Origin: Ceratothoa steindachneri
Lineage: Eukaryota > Arthropoda > Malacostraca > Isopoda > Cymothoidae
DNA: 64,000 bases
NCBI GenBank assembly: GCA_963969495.1
Contig: OZ018321.1
Location: forward strand, 109,326,333 to 109,390,332
Direction: 5' to 3'
The notes below the pieces were generated by a model, which had not been told where the DNA came from, searched no databases, and was given only the letters and a program-made list of their open reading frames with translations. Position 1 is the stretch's first letter, and each line of letters begins with the position of its first letter. The position numbers and the translations under genes were made by a program. Shown here in pieces: positions 1-11,949 of this stretch.

Positions 1-431
1 TAATAAGAGAAATAAGACAAATATTTATTCTGGATTTCAAGAAAGAGGAATTTAAGCACGTGACATCTAAATTGCTTAAATATTTTGCATTAATTAGAGG
101 TTTATTCATTAAGATAAGAATATACTCAAGAATTCATGAAAGGAATAAAAACTATTTAATTTATTATTAAATGGCAATGTTATACATTTGTTGAAGTCGT
201 TATTGCGGGAAGGCTTATTACCATAAAATGTTTTCCTAGCTGCAAAATGGGCATTAAATATTTTGCATTAATTAGAGGTTTATTCATTAAGATAAGAATA
301 TACTCAAGAATTCATGAAAGGAATAAAAACTATTTAATTTATTATTAAATGGCAATGTTATACATTTGTTGAAGTCGTTATTGCGGGAAGGCTTATTACC
401 ATAAAATGTTTTCCTAGCTGCAAAATGGGCA
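1..431. repeat. 178-bp tandem duplication at the window edge
   Basis: Positions 76-253 are repeated without visible change at 254-431, giving a perfect 178-bp head-to-tail duplication. The first 153 bases of the window recur at 717-869. The unit is AT-rich, has no coding frame and matches no element family I recognise. Near-identity means the duplication is recent or is an assembly artefact at a contig edge. Confidence 0.9.
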
Positions 432-716
432 GACGATATGAACCAATCGGGGTAATACAAATTAGAAAAAATGGTACTAATAATGACAATTTCTTCATCT
501 AAATAGGAAGGATGACATATTTTGTATGCTCTAAGGAAAAGGTTAGAAATTACCGATTTAATTCATGGTGATCTTTATTCCGCGTCATCGATTCATCGGT
601 ATCGCCGATACTTTTGGTTACAAACTAGCGATAATCGATAATTTCAGTTTTTGGTTCCAGTTTAGCACAGGGGCGAGCCGCGCGTGCCTTGGAAGCAGAA
701 ATAGGTAGGTTTGTTC

Positions 717-869
717 TAATAAGAGAAATAAGACAAATATTTATTCTGGATTTCAAGAAAGAGGAATTTAAGCACGTGACATCTAAATTGCTTAAATATT
801 TTGCATTAATTAGAGGTTTATTCATTAAGATAAGAATATACTCAAGAATTCATGAAAGGAATAAAAACT
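717..869 (+). repeat. Direct repeat of window positions 1-153
   Basis: The block matches 1-153 at a constant offset of 716 bases and diverges immediately after 869. The window therefore opens inside a copy of a larger repeat. The DNA between the copies (432-716) is not repeated and codes for nothing recognisable. Confidence 0.9.
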
Positions 870-3800
870 CGAAGTAGATCAAAGGAAAAAGTAAATAAAC
901 GTTAATTTGCAAAATACAAGTCTTTTTTCATCAAGAAACCAAAGTTGTCTCTACCAGCACATTTTTAGCAGTGATCCTTACATGAAGTATACGTAAATTC
1001 TTAGTATCCAAATGTAATGGGCAGAACTTTAAATTTCGTTGTACTGAAATACATTTGTCACTAGATTAACCACTTAATAAGTTTATTTACACTATATCGG
1101 TTAGAAGTTTCATTTTCTCATTATCTTCAGTTAGTGATTCTAAATCGAAACCCTGTAGCATTCCCCTAGAGAGGCATAGTCAACGTAGATTTAGAAAGAA
1201 AGTGGTGGGAGCTAAAGTAAAAATGTGCCGATGATGTCAACCGGATTAGGCAAAACGAGACTACACGAGTTGCTAGAAACCGGGAAGGGCACAACCCTCG
1301 TGTACCTAACCCTGCTGTTCCTCTATTAATGCATATCCACCTGTGGGGCAATATAACCAAAGGGAATACCGTGACAATTTATCACTCAAGTGACCACTTT
1401 GTTTGCGGGTTGAAAAAATCTGGCGGTTTATAGGCTTGGGTTGAACGTAGCTTTCTAAGCTACTGGATGGCTTAAGTGATCTGAGGAGCTTGTCAACTGC
1501 ACTGCAACAACGCGGATATTGTGATTCGAATATCGTTACTGTTCCCACCTTATCTTCCTCACGTTCTTTTTCTTTCATCTCGGCACTTTTATTTTGACGA
1601 GTCAATTTCCATCCTTGATTCACTCGTGTGGATGTTACAGAATTAACGGCCGAATTTCAAGCGAAAATGTCGTTTAGAAATGAGGAAATCTCTTATATCA
1701 GAGTGTTAAAATTATTAACTGAACATTGACGGTTCGTGCACAAGTGGGCGCATGTTCGTGGAGCGCTCGCATATGCGCGTGATTTTGGCTCGTCCCTGGC
1801 CCCAAACCTCCTCGGGCCATCCAACCTCGCTTTGTTTAGATGCGAAGCATTTTTCTTGTTTTTTTTACCTCGTCTCATTTTATTCTCATTGAAAAACTTA
1901 GGGAAGAAGATCATTTAACCACGAAGATTTGAACCTGGGGGGTTGGGGTGGGTTGACTCTGCCTCCACTCCTGTGAGAGATGCAACTTGTGATGAGATGT
2001 CTGACTTATCAAGGTAAGTGATTTAGTTTCATTAATTAGATTTATAATCCCCCCACTTTTCCCCCAAAAAACTTTGCATTCTCTAAAAAGACAAATTCAA
2101 ACTGTTTCAAACTAAGACCAACTATCGAGGAAGACCTAAACCTATCTCGTTTGGTTCATTCTTTTAAAACCATAGTGTTAATTTTTGTGCTCCCTTCTGG
2201 CCTTGTAACTCTGGCTATGGCGCCAATGACCCTCAGTCGGTAGATGGGGCACAAAGTCAAGGTGATAAAAAAATCGGTGCAACGGAATCTTTCGTGGTGA
2301 GAAAGGACTGCCTGGTAGTTTGGTACATGGTGCAATCTGACGTTGAAGGATGATTTTTGCAAGGGGTTCAATCGTAAAGAAGGACGTGTGACCCTAAGTA
2401 ATCACAGCAAATCAACGTGTTTGGCTAGCCAATCTTCGAAACCCGGTACGACTCAGTGACATAGAGCAAAATGAGCTGTATGGCTTTAGCTTTATTTAAA
2501 ATACAAGATTTGCTCAGAATGTCTGCTGATCTAAAGTTTACAAGGGTTTTATTTGAAAGAAGGTGGGGCTCACCTCCAAAGGGGTTTACAGCGTTTACAA
2601 ATAGGATACTACTTAGGAGGAGCTATTGGCTAATTTAATAGGTCTTCCAATCCTATATTACGTGGGAGGAGTTTTCACAGTTTTTTTAAGTTGGTTTACC
2701 AACACTAATCTAAGAAGGGCAGGTCACTTTCCAACATTGCCTGTTTATTTTCTACTTTTACGTCCAGTGGTCGGCATACACTCTTTCCTAACCTATCTTA
2801 GAATTGGGTGGCACCGGTAATTAGAAAAGGATCTTTTTATAGTATAACAGATTCCTAAGTATTTTTTTCTCAGCAGTGTTTCCGTTAATTTTTGCTTACA
2901 TGGCAGATTCTTGCCGCAATATCATAGAGAGGGGGAAAAATTAATTACAAATTTTATATACATGAGAGAATTGGATATTAAGAACATCTGAGCTTTTCAG
3001 TAGTGCTTGAGTTTTAGACTGGCGAATTTTACTGTTGTATCATTTGCAGTCGAAAAATCAATTACAAAGTTTTGGCACATATGAGAGACTGGGATAAAGA
3101 ACAGCTGAACTTTGAAAATAAAATGTAAACTTTGTGAACTGCTAAGCGTTTAATTTGTTTAATTCTATTATCTATCGATCTATCTGTCTATCTAATTATT
3201 TTCAAATGTGTTTTTCTCTAAGTATGAAAGTGAGAGGCGGGCTTCCCGTTTCATCTAACTATGCTATAGTTACTTTCTTAGTTAAGGCACTTAACAATAG
3301 AATTTCTTTCCATAACGAGGCCAATTCGGAGTAGCTCTGCGCCAAGGGACTGGCTTTCTTCAACTCAACTGCCAAACGGGAATACATTGGTAAAATCCCT
3401 CACTTCGGAATTATCACACCAACAAGAACTTTGAAAATATGAGTTAATTGGGAAGGAGTTTATTATTAATTTAAAGAGACCCCCGAATACGAACACATAC
3501 AATTGAAACATTTTGAAAACAGATTGTAAGAGTTTTGTTTGAAGAAATGAAAATTGGTGAGAGATAAATATCCCGAATAGTCTATGAGGTAACTACTAGG
3601 ACCATGGGCGAAGACCGTGAGGGCAGGCAAGTGCGTAATGGTAACGCGTGAGAGATATACAAGTATAGTAGAAAACTTTAGTTTGAAACTTACATAAGAG
3701 CATTCAAAGTTAGAGAATGAAAAACAAAGAGAGGGGCTAATTTATGCCGCCCTTAGAGTGGTTTCTGTAATGAAATGAAGCCATGCGGAGTGGAGCCGAT

Positions 3801-4290
3801 ATTTCATCGACAAGAATTCAACGAGAGGAAAACTTTGACAGAATTTAATGAATGGTAAAAATATGTTACCCAAAACTAATCCATTCTCACCAAATTGTAT
3901 CATGCCACAGCTATTTCTTAACATCCATCCCTATAATCCCAGAAGACATAAGTGATTGGTTAGGAAATTATTTTGATTAGTCACTCTATCATAATAACGG
4001 AAACGTAGGTCTTAGGGATAGGTAAAAGAGAAATTCCAAGCAAATTTTGTTGTCATTTTTTAGGAAAAATAACTGACTAAATGTAACGAAATCTTATTAA
4101 CTTACCATTAAGGAAGAAAGAGAAGGACCAGACAGGAGGAAAAAAATAGCGAATGAATGGGAAGAGGAATGATGAAAAAGTTTGAAGATTAAAGAGAGGG
4201 ATGGAAATGAATAGTAATCAACCCACATGTTGTTGTTACTTAAAGCTAGAAAAGTGAAAACCACCGAGGGATGGCGATAATGGAAATATG
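870..4290. other. AT-rich stretch without recognisable genes
   Basis: No open frame here shows a domain I recognise. A 105-codon minus-strand frame (1306-1623) is rich in charged residues but has no known motif and no clear splice context. A short TCTA/TCTG tract lies at 3162-3195. A B-box-like string on the minus strand near 1925-1940 lacks a matching A box. I see nothing else. Confidence 0.6.
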
Positions 4291-4435
4291 GAGACCATCA
4301 TCGCATATCCACCTGCGAGCATCGGGGCCCATGAGCCTTCGAGTACCTCTGTGAAACCACAAATACAAACCAGGCACGATGTACCAAGGAGGATGGGGAG
4401 CGAAACGTTACACGGTAGTGTGGAGAAGTGGGGCC

Positions 4436-4530
4436 CTTGAGAGACCCCTTAAGAGGGGGTTCGAACCATACAATTGACCCGCAACCTACCACACTTTCAA
4501 AGGGTTTTGAGAGGGGATTCGAACCTGTGA
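4436..4530 (-). repeat. Two tRNA B-box-like motifs, possible SINE remnant
   Basis: On the minus strand GGTTCGAATCC and GGTTCGAACCC occur about 65 bases apart. Both match the RNA polymerase III B-box consensus. The flanking T-arm stems pair poorly and no A box lies at a suitable distance, so this is not a functional tRNA. A decayed tRNA-derived SINE is possible, as is chance. Confidence 0.2.
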
Positions 4531-4740
4531 CGTTTCTGTGGACTAAGCAAAGCCCGCAGGGGGCGAGGGGGAGGGGGCTTCGTTCCTGAACGCGCCACCT
4601 TTAGGAAAGGTGCGAAACTCCACTGGTATTTCGGAGGGAGCGCCCTCATCTCCGGTACAGGGTGTGTAAGGAGGGATCTGTAGAGGAAGTGGTGGTAGGT
4701 TAGGAGAAGTGAAATTGTATGGAAGATATATAGTCCCAGA

Positions 4741-4900
4741 CAGGGTTGGCTCAAATACTGATTTTTATAAGTCAAATACAAATACTTTTATTTCTGAATC
4801 TAAAAATACAAATGTAAGTACTGGTTCCAAAAATACAAATACTCTTATTCCAGATTTCAAAAATACAAATAAAAATACTCTTGAAATTATACAAAAAACT
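4741..4900 (+). mobile_element. Possible 5' end of a hAT-like element
   Basis: CAGGGTTGG at 4741 has the CAGGG start common in hAT termini. It is followed by about 150 bases of imperfect AAATACAAATA-type repeats, as seen in subterminal regions of some hAT elements. No matching inverted end or 8-bp target duplication was found downstream, so at best this is a solo end. Confidence 0.25.
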
Positions 4901-4903
4901 TAA

Positions 4904-6808
4904 ACATATATTTTTTTCACTCAAGTTTACATTTTACATACTTCACAATTCCGCCCTCGGGAGGAGGGGCAAGTCATGAATAAGTTTGAAGCTTAAAAGA
5001 ACTCTATCTAGAATTTGGGGGGCGTTTTTGAAAATTACCCTTATAGATAATAATACACTTTTGAGTTTTGCCATCTCTTCTTTTTTATAATTTGGACGAA
5101 CATGAAAATGCTCGGAGGCAAAAAAGAATTCCGAATCTATTCAGGCCGTGATATTTCCCAGAGTAACGAGGAATGTCCACTTCACCCAACTTTTCCATAT
5201 CAAGGCGAAGCGATTTTCCTGGTTTAAAGTTCGATACGCTGACACAGGCCCATACCACAGTCGTGAACCTATCTTAGAAATTTAACTATATCGAATTGCA
5301 CGGGTAACAGTTACAAGGAAAAAAGGTTGTAGTTAAATTCATGTTTCCTCTACCCTGGGTTCTGAAGTTGTGTAGGTCAAACATCTAAACGTGAATTCTA
5401 TGGCCCCGACTTCGATGGTGTTTTCGTTGTTGGGTTAAGTTAGATTTGGTTAGTTTAATATGGGGTAACTTAACCTGACGAACCTAAACCTACTGTCTGA
5501 GGCTATGGAAATGTCCGGGATGGCTTCTCATCTCAAGAATCGCTAACCCAATTTTACTATGTCAAGAATAGCGACCGCTGCAGGTGTTGGGTTTTCTATT
5601 CTTGACATGATCTAAACATCGGATAGAGGAATAGAGTATTTAAACTTGTTTATTTGCCCATATGTACTATTTGGGTTACGTTTTGGGCCAAATTGTTGTT
5701 GTTTTGTATGCTAAGTTGATGGCTTGAGGAATTATTATGGTAGGATCAATTTCGAAATTTTAAAAAAAAGTCTAGATTATTGAAAATTTTGGTAATTGTA
5801 AAGTATATCATGAAGTAAAAAATTGCTCTACATAGCACATTTTAAAAATGTATTTCTATAAAGTTTAACACTATGTAAATTAAATCTTAATTAATCCAAG
5901 GAAATTGTTTCTCTGTTTCATTCCCGCCCCCGACATTCGCCAGCGGGTCCCTGAAACCAAGTTAATGTTTTTGTTTCTTAATCTCCGTCACAAAATATCT
6001 AACCAAGATTCTCTTTTATTCTTGTCTTTATTTTCTCCATTTCAACTCACATTTCATATTAAGATCCTCTAACTCCACTTTTCAAACTTTATAAGGTCGC
6101 CAATTAGGTACCACACCCTCCGTTACACTGTAAAAGCCTCAAAACGTATGCAACTAGGGGTTAGAACCTCTCCCAAATTATTTATTACATCCAACTTAAA
6201 GTGTAAGGTCTTACTTTAATTAAGTACCACTCGGTGCAGATCGGTCCTTAAAAAAAACCTCTCCAAAAACATTATGCTACCCAATTATCGAGAAACAATT
6301 TTTTATATTTTAATTAACCCTTTACTTTCTAAAAGTCTCTCGTTCGAAAATGAGTTTGATGATTAATGAAGTTCCTGGGCTCACCTCTCCATTGTTTTCT
6401 ATTTGCATTCAGTAGATCTTCCTTGACCCAAATCTTCCTCATTTTTTAGTGAAAAATACAACTCATTGTTTATTTCGCGACAGTTCATGGTTGTGGTCAG
6501 GCATGGCGAACCAATGAACAAACTTCTTGAACGAAATCCAGTTTCATTTTTGCTGCGTTGATGCAATGTCAGAAAAGTTGACGGATTGTTAAGAATTTTG
6601 GCTGCGTCAGCAAAGACCACCAAATATTTAAATTCGAGATCCAAGATAAACAGAGTTATGTTTGCGTCTTCATAATCGTAAAAAAAATTATAATTATACT
6701 CATTCCTTGCAACCCGAGATGGGTAGAATATGAATAAAACTGTATTACTCAGAATTCAAGTATGATATCTCTAATAAAAATTCCGGAAAATGACGTGCAT
6801 TCCTATCA
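4904..6808. other. No recognisable gene or element
   Basis: AT-rich DNA with frequent stops in all frames. Short TTAGGTTAGG-like strings near 5440-5490 are too short and irregular to be telomeric repeats. I see nothing else. Confidence 0.6.
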
Positions 6809-6810
6809 TA

Positions 6811-8110
6811 CGAGGGGCGGTCAATAAGTTTTGCAATTCGGATATAAGGAAACAAGATATGAGGAAAAGTGTTTCATTATTTTTCAATATAACTACCCTC
6901 GACTTTAATGCACTTGTGCCACTTGTCCCTGAGGCTTCGAATTCCCGACAACAAGAAATTCCTGACTGCTGTTAAATTCACTCCTGGACGGCGAGCTGGA
7001 CATCTTCATCGTCCCCAAACCGGCGTCCACGCAGTGCAGCCTTGAGTTGGCGGAATAAAAAGTAGTCGCTGGGGGCCAGATCTGGACTGTAAGGGGGATG
7101 GTTGAGCTCCTCAAATCTGCACTCGTGCAGGGCAGCTTGTGTAACTCTGGCCTTGAGGACAGGGGCATTGTCGTGGAGGAGCAGGACACCGCGTGCCAGC
7201 TTGCCGCGCCGCTTCTGACGGATGCGCTTTTTCAACCCAGCCAGTTCCTCGGCGTAATATTGGCCTGTGATGGTCCTTCCACGAGGCGCATAGTCTACCA
7301 TCAAAACTCCCTCAGAATCCCAGAAGATGGTGGCCATGATCTTCCCGGCTGAGGGTGGGTCCGGAACTTGATGGGGGTCGGAGAGACCCTGTGCTTCCAG
7401 GCCATGCTTTCGAGCTTGGTCTCGGGATCCCAGTGATGGACCCACGTTTCAACACCTGTCACTATACGTGACTCGAATCCTGCCGGGTCTTGGTTGTGCA
7501 GGAGCAGCAGCTCCTCCGAACTTTGACGACGTTGAAGTCGATCATGGGGCGTGAGGTTTCGTGAGGTTTCTAGGGACCTAACGGGCAGAGACCTTGGTCA
7601 TGGCCAAATTGTCGTGGATGATGTTGATAACACTTCCATGTGATATTCCAAGTTCTCGCTCGATTTCTTCGACCTTCACCCGTTGATTTTCGAGGATAAT
7701 CCTCTCCACACGGGCCACATTGTCCTTGTTGGTCACGTCTGACGGGCGTCCTAGGCGGGGGTCATCTTCAAGGGACTCACGACCATGGCGGAACTCCCTA
7801 TTCCACCGAGCAATGGTTGCATAGGAAGGGGCAGTGTCGGTGTACACTGCAACCATGCCTTCATGGATCTCTTGCATTCTTGCCTTCCTTGGTCAAAAAT
7901 TTGATCATTGCGCGGTGCTCAACCTTCTCAATTGTTGAAAAATTTGTGACTGACGATCTGCGATCAGCTACTGCTTCTTAAATAGACGAGGCAGGTGCGT
8001 GCGGCTGCAGGTCCTGACTTGTCATAACTTGTCCTAATACCCCCACAAACAGCGATCCCCCTTCCTCTGTTTTGCCCTACCGATTCACAAAACTTATTGA
8101 CCGCCCCTCG
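6811..8110 (-). mobile_element. Full-length mariner element, copy 1
   Basis: The element is 1300 bp, typical for mariner. It starts CGAGGGGCGGTCAATAAG at 6811 and ends with the inverted complement at 8110. A TA target duplication flanks it at 6809-6810 and 8111-8112. The single gene, a DD34D transposase on the minus strand, is broken. Copies 2 (15894-16693) and 3 (58325-59205) belong to the same family but share an internal deletion that copy 1 lacks. Confidence 0.93.
6877..7932 (-). pseudogene. Mariner DD34D transposase, inactivated
   Basis: The product would be a roughly 345-residue cut-and-paste transposase with an N-terminal paired helix-turn-helix domain and a C-terminal DDD catalytic core. 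The N-terminal half (7578-7877) and the catalytic half (6978-7445) are in different frames. Seen: the start codon is ATT where copy 2 has ATG; a 2-base deletion lies near 7875 relative to copy 2; a 10-base duplication at 7551-7570 shifts the frame; the first catalytic aspartate, in the TG-D-ETW motif, is Val (GTT); and a TGA replaces Trp after LAVQE. The second and third aspartates (HDNAP and APSDYFLF) remain with 34 residues between them. The C-terminal end (DKWHKCI, ending IEK) survives in another frame. The gene is dead, but this is the only copy in the window with the middle of the gene. Confidence 0.93.
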
Positions 8111-8112
8111 TA

Positions 8113-10267
8113 TTATGAGGTATCTAGACCTCATTTTATATAACTGTGAACCAAGTAACCCCAGCATTACTTTACCAAGTCAAATTACAACTATATCATA
8201 TGCTGACATACTTCGAAATTACCATATCATGACCTCCCCTAAAGTTTCCAATGTGTCTATCAGTGTTTTTAACCCAGCAAATTTGTTCGCATGTCCAGAC
8301 GAGATCGTCCCTTGTTTCTTTCCAAATATTGTCTAATTTATTATTTGTTTTCGTTCTTCTTCCAACATTTCTCATGGCAATATGCCACGTCCATCTCTAT
8401 TTTAGGATTTGTATTTCTCTTATTATGCCATCACTCGTGTTTGTTTCTTATCAAATGTTTCCTTTTTAGTCTTGAATATTTTTTAAAACTTTTTTTATTT
8501 CCGTATATTCAAAACTTTAATTTCCCCAGCTCTTCTCATTTTTGCCTTTATATATACTAAAACAGGTCTCCTGAGGAACATTTTATTTTTCGCTCTCTTT
8601 CCTCTTTAGTCTCATTATCCGTAGATAAAAGAGGGGGAAAATGAGAACAGGCCGAAGATAAAAAAATTGAGAATGAACAGAAAAAAAGGAAAGATTAGTG
8701 ATAGAAAGATAAACACAGCTTTGCGATACAATTCCTTTTTTGTTTTATGCAAGCTTGCGCGAACAATTTGTATAGGGATGAATAACTGCGACTCCACAGT
8801 AGGAATTTGAATAATTTCAGCAAGAAGACTTATTTAAGCAGAAGGAGAGAGAAGGTTGTGAGATTAGCGGGCTATCACCAGGTACCTAAAGTCCTAAGTG
8901 GCTCAAGGACAACTGCCCGCAGCTAAACTCTCTGAGACCTCCTCTCTGGCTACAGGGAGGTAGCAACTAACCTAACCAACTATATTTACAGGGTAAAAAA
9001 AAAACTTCAAGTTATAAAATGTGGCCAGTTGAACTAGCCCCCCCCCCTCACACAACTTGACGTCTGTTTTAGTCATATCCCGCCTATGTACTCTCAACTC
9101 TTTCACTTACCCTTATTCTGCCACAGTCCCCATGAATCGCTTTTTAAAACCTCTTAGTAGAACGCACCCTTTAGGTTTTACCTATCCTGTATATAAAAAA
9201 GAAAGAAACGAGCAGGGTAGCGTGGTAGCAAAGTCCTTGACGGTAAACGTCTACTTTTAATTCGATGTAAAGCAGAGTAACGTGAGAGTTAGGTTATGTT
9301 TAAACATTATATATTGCGTTTAAACCCTCTTTCAAGGCACCTCCGGATAGAACTAAGATCATGGTACTGAAGACTATGGCCACTGAAGAGCTGTGGTAGG
9401 CCTAGTTGAAATGGAGTGGAGAGTCGTTGGATAAGTCAGACCTATCCTGTGTGGTCGCAGTGTATGGGGACTTCAGTTAAAATTCGATGGTTCTGTGATA
9501 GATAAGGCATGAAAGAGATCGATATTTAGTGTTCAAGTAGAATTGTGTGTGCTTATGAGATAGCACACTCGAGCAAGTGTGAGACGTCCAAAAGTGAGTG
9601 AGCCTACCATTAAAAACACCCAGACGAGATTCAGATGAAGCTCAGAGATGTACAAGATTCTCCCCCCCTCCCCCCCGCACAATCCCCAAAAGAGTGCCCT
9701 GGGGAACACAAGTACAAATATATGCAGTATTACGGCCAACAAGATTCCAAGGCATGTGCAGTGGTAATTTTATGTTAATGAGAAGAAAGTAGAAATTTTC
9801 ATGTACACCAATTAGGCCATTTAATTCGCTTAATTATATGGAAGTTATTTAGAAGTACCCTTGCAAGGTGGCCATTGGAGATGTTTTCATGGGTGTTGAT
9901 CTTTTGCTGGTTATGATTCGCACCGAGCAAAAAACATCGATCCGGAATCATCACCAAGTTCTCGGAATTTGATACTGTAAAGTGAGTAGAAATGAAAATT
10001 CTGCCCAACCAGAGACACGAGTAAAACTTTCTGCCAATATAAACACATTTGTCGGACCTTTAGATAATTTATAACGAACTGTGTGGTGGTTCTGTAGTGT
10101 CATGGAGTGTTCTCTCGAGAACAAGTAAATGTATTTTATAGTAATGAGAATGATATAAATAAGGTCACAAGGAATAGCAAGGAAAAGAAATACCTCAAAA
10201 AACATTGGTATCTATACTAAGGAGGTAGTATTTAGGAAAAGGCCTAACACACAGCTTAGGAAAGACT
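8113..10267. other. No recognisable gene or element
   Basis: Pyrimidine-rich and AT-rich DNA with short homopolymer C runs near 9040 and 9660. Open frames are short, lack known motifs and overlap each other on both strands. I see nothing that supports a gene. Confidence 0.6.
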
Positions 10268-10275
10268 CTCCGCAC

Positions 10276-10929
10276 CAGGGAGACCAGATTTTGAAAACTG
10301 AAATAAGGAACACCTAAATTGAATAGGTAGTTGAACAATATACGGGACACATACAACTTACGTGAAGTTACGCACGCAGCGCGAAGTCCTCCCTCGCAGG
10401 TGGGGTGCAGATTGTCCAGGATCTACTTCAATGACTTTTGTTTTAAGGCGTGTTCATTGTAGATTTTGTTACAAACAGCAATTCATTACATGTGTCAAAG
10501 TATTGCAATATTGCAATCATGCATCAAGTCACTTTATAACTAAAGTAACTTGGCATAATTTATTGAATAAATTGCAGAAAATAAAATGCGTATGATGAAA
10601 ACCTTTCCATAATCCTTTCAAAATTATTTTCCCCATTGTTGTTAGTATGTTATTTTTCATTTGTCATACTTTGCACTGGATCCAACTGCTCTCAAGAGAT
10701 GGTGTTTGGTTTGAGCATGAGGGATGAATTCAGAACAGGACAATGTGAAATTGCACTTTATCTGTAGCACTGACTTGATCAGCTCTACACTGCACCGGGC
10801 CCTGTCATTTTTTCTCAAAATATTGAAAATATGGGGCAAAAGGCGTCCCGGGAAGGGTCGATACGGGACGCAGGACAAATACTATAAATACAGGACAATC
10901 CGTAAAACACGGGACGTCTGGTCACCCTG
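10276..10929. mobile_element. hAT-like non-autonomous element (MITE)
   Basis: The left end reads CAGGGAGACCAGA and the right end is its inverted complement with one difference (TCTGGTCACCCTG). The flanking 8-mers CTCCGCAC (10268-10275) and CTCCCTAC (10930-10937) agree at 6 of 8 positions, consistent with an aged 8-bp hAT target duplication. The 654-bp interior has no transposase frame. The CAGGG start and 8-bp duplication are standard hAT features; the family assignment is inferred from these. Confidence 0.65.
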
Positions 10930-11118
10930 CTCCCTACCGACCTCTCTAACTCGCATTTGCCGGTACGGAAAAGCGGAAAAGATACATGATTGTGATAAAA
11001 AAAACACAACCAGTAATTTTATAATAAAGCTGATAACATATCTTTATGTAAATTATGAAACCTCTTCTATTGGGAGCTACCTCGTGGCTTGATAGTGTAG
11101 CATCCCATATAAAAATCC

Positions 11119-11301
11119 TTAGGAACTAAGAACCATTCTGTCAATTTTATCTTTGAATTTCTCGAACCTGGAACTATTAACTACTTCTGTAGATACCTCA
11201 TTACGTCTCGTATATTTGAAGTAGCGTAGGGAAATAGACCCTCTTCCTTCTCTCCCAGTTAAGACACGGGACGTTGACCGCAAAACATCTGGGTCAGGCA
11301 C
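11119..11301 (-). pseudogene. Possible C-terminal remnant of a CR1-type ORF2
   Basis: A 60-codon frame ends with the pattern EVVNSS followed by FEKFKDKIDR. This resembles the conserved end of CR1-like reverse transcriptase proteins, where a LPxEVV motif precedes a F-K-x-KLD helix. No other part of the protein is visible upstream, so this is a short decayed tail at best. Confidence 0.35.
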
Positions 11302-11669
11302 CTTGGGTTAATCTCGTAACCACAGCCCTTCTCCCCTCGTCCCTATGAAAAGCAGAACGGTTTAAATTGCAAGATCTCCCCTATGAGTGTGTATTCAATT
11401 TCACCTCGAGTACGAAATTGGAGACGCGTTTCTCTCAAGCTCGAAGGGCCAGCTGGACCAGAGGTAAGACTTGCTGAGAAAAACCGCACACAAGCCACCC
11501 TCCCTCCTACCCCTACCAGAGTGGGGTGACGAGGTATAAATACCAAACACTTTGGAAAAATGAGGTAGAATCCGTGAGTCAACCAGGCTACGAACCTCCC
11601 TGAAAGAGAGGCCGGGCTACCAAGAGAAGGGACTAAGAAGCAGCTCATCCTCGAGTTAGTCTCTGGTTA

Positions 11670-11945
11670 TCAAACCGAACTTTAAGTTAACTTGCTCAAG
11701 TTCATCTTATTCTCGTCAGAGAACCCCCCCCCCCCCACTATCCTCGCCCTTGAAGAAGATCCCCCCGAGTATAGTTCTCGCCCTTGAAGAAAACCCCCCT
11801 CACGAGTACACTCCTCGCCATTGAGGAATTCCGTAACGAAGAAGAAAAAGCTCCTCCTCCAGCCCGTTCCCCGGTGGTCACACCGAACTCTAAGTTAACT
11901 TGGTTTAAGAACCAAGTTCAACTTACTCTCGTCAGAGAGACCCTG
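11670..11945 (+). repeat. Diverged direct repeats with C-rich runs
   Basis: A segment of about 60 bases beginning ACCGAACT(T/C)TAAGTTAACT occurs at about 11674 and again at about 11883. Between them a shorter motif, CTCGCC(C/A)TTGA(A/G)GA, recurs three times with runs of C. No element family is recognised. The DNA from 11302 to 11670 is otherwise featureless. Confidence 0.6.
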
Positions 11946-11949
11946 CCTA

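Noticed and set aside
1306..1623. 105-codon minus-strand frame as a host exon
   Set aside because: No motif, no clear splice sites and no conserved copy in the window; kept only as part of the gap note.
1920..1945. B-box-like string as a tRNA gene
   Set aside because: No cloverleaf, weak T stem and no A box at the proper distance.
5431..5500. TTAGG-like telomeric repeat
   Set aside because: Only scattered GGTTAAGTTAG-like strings without a regular unit; the same at 8965 and 25900.
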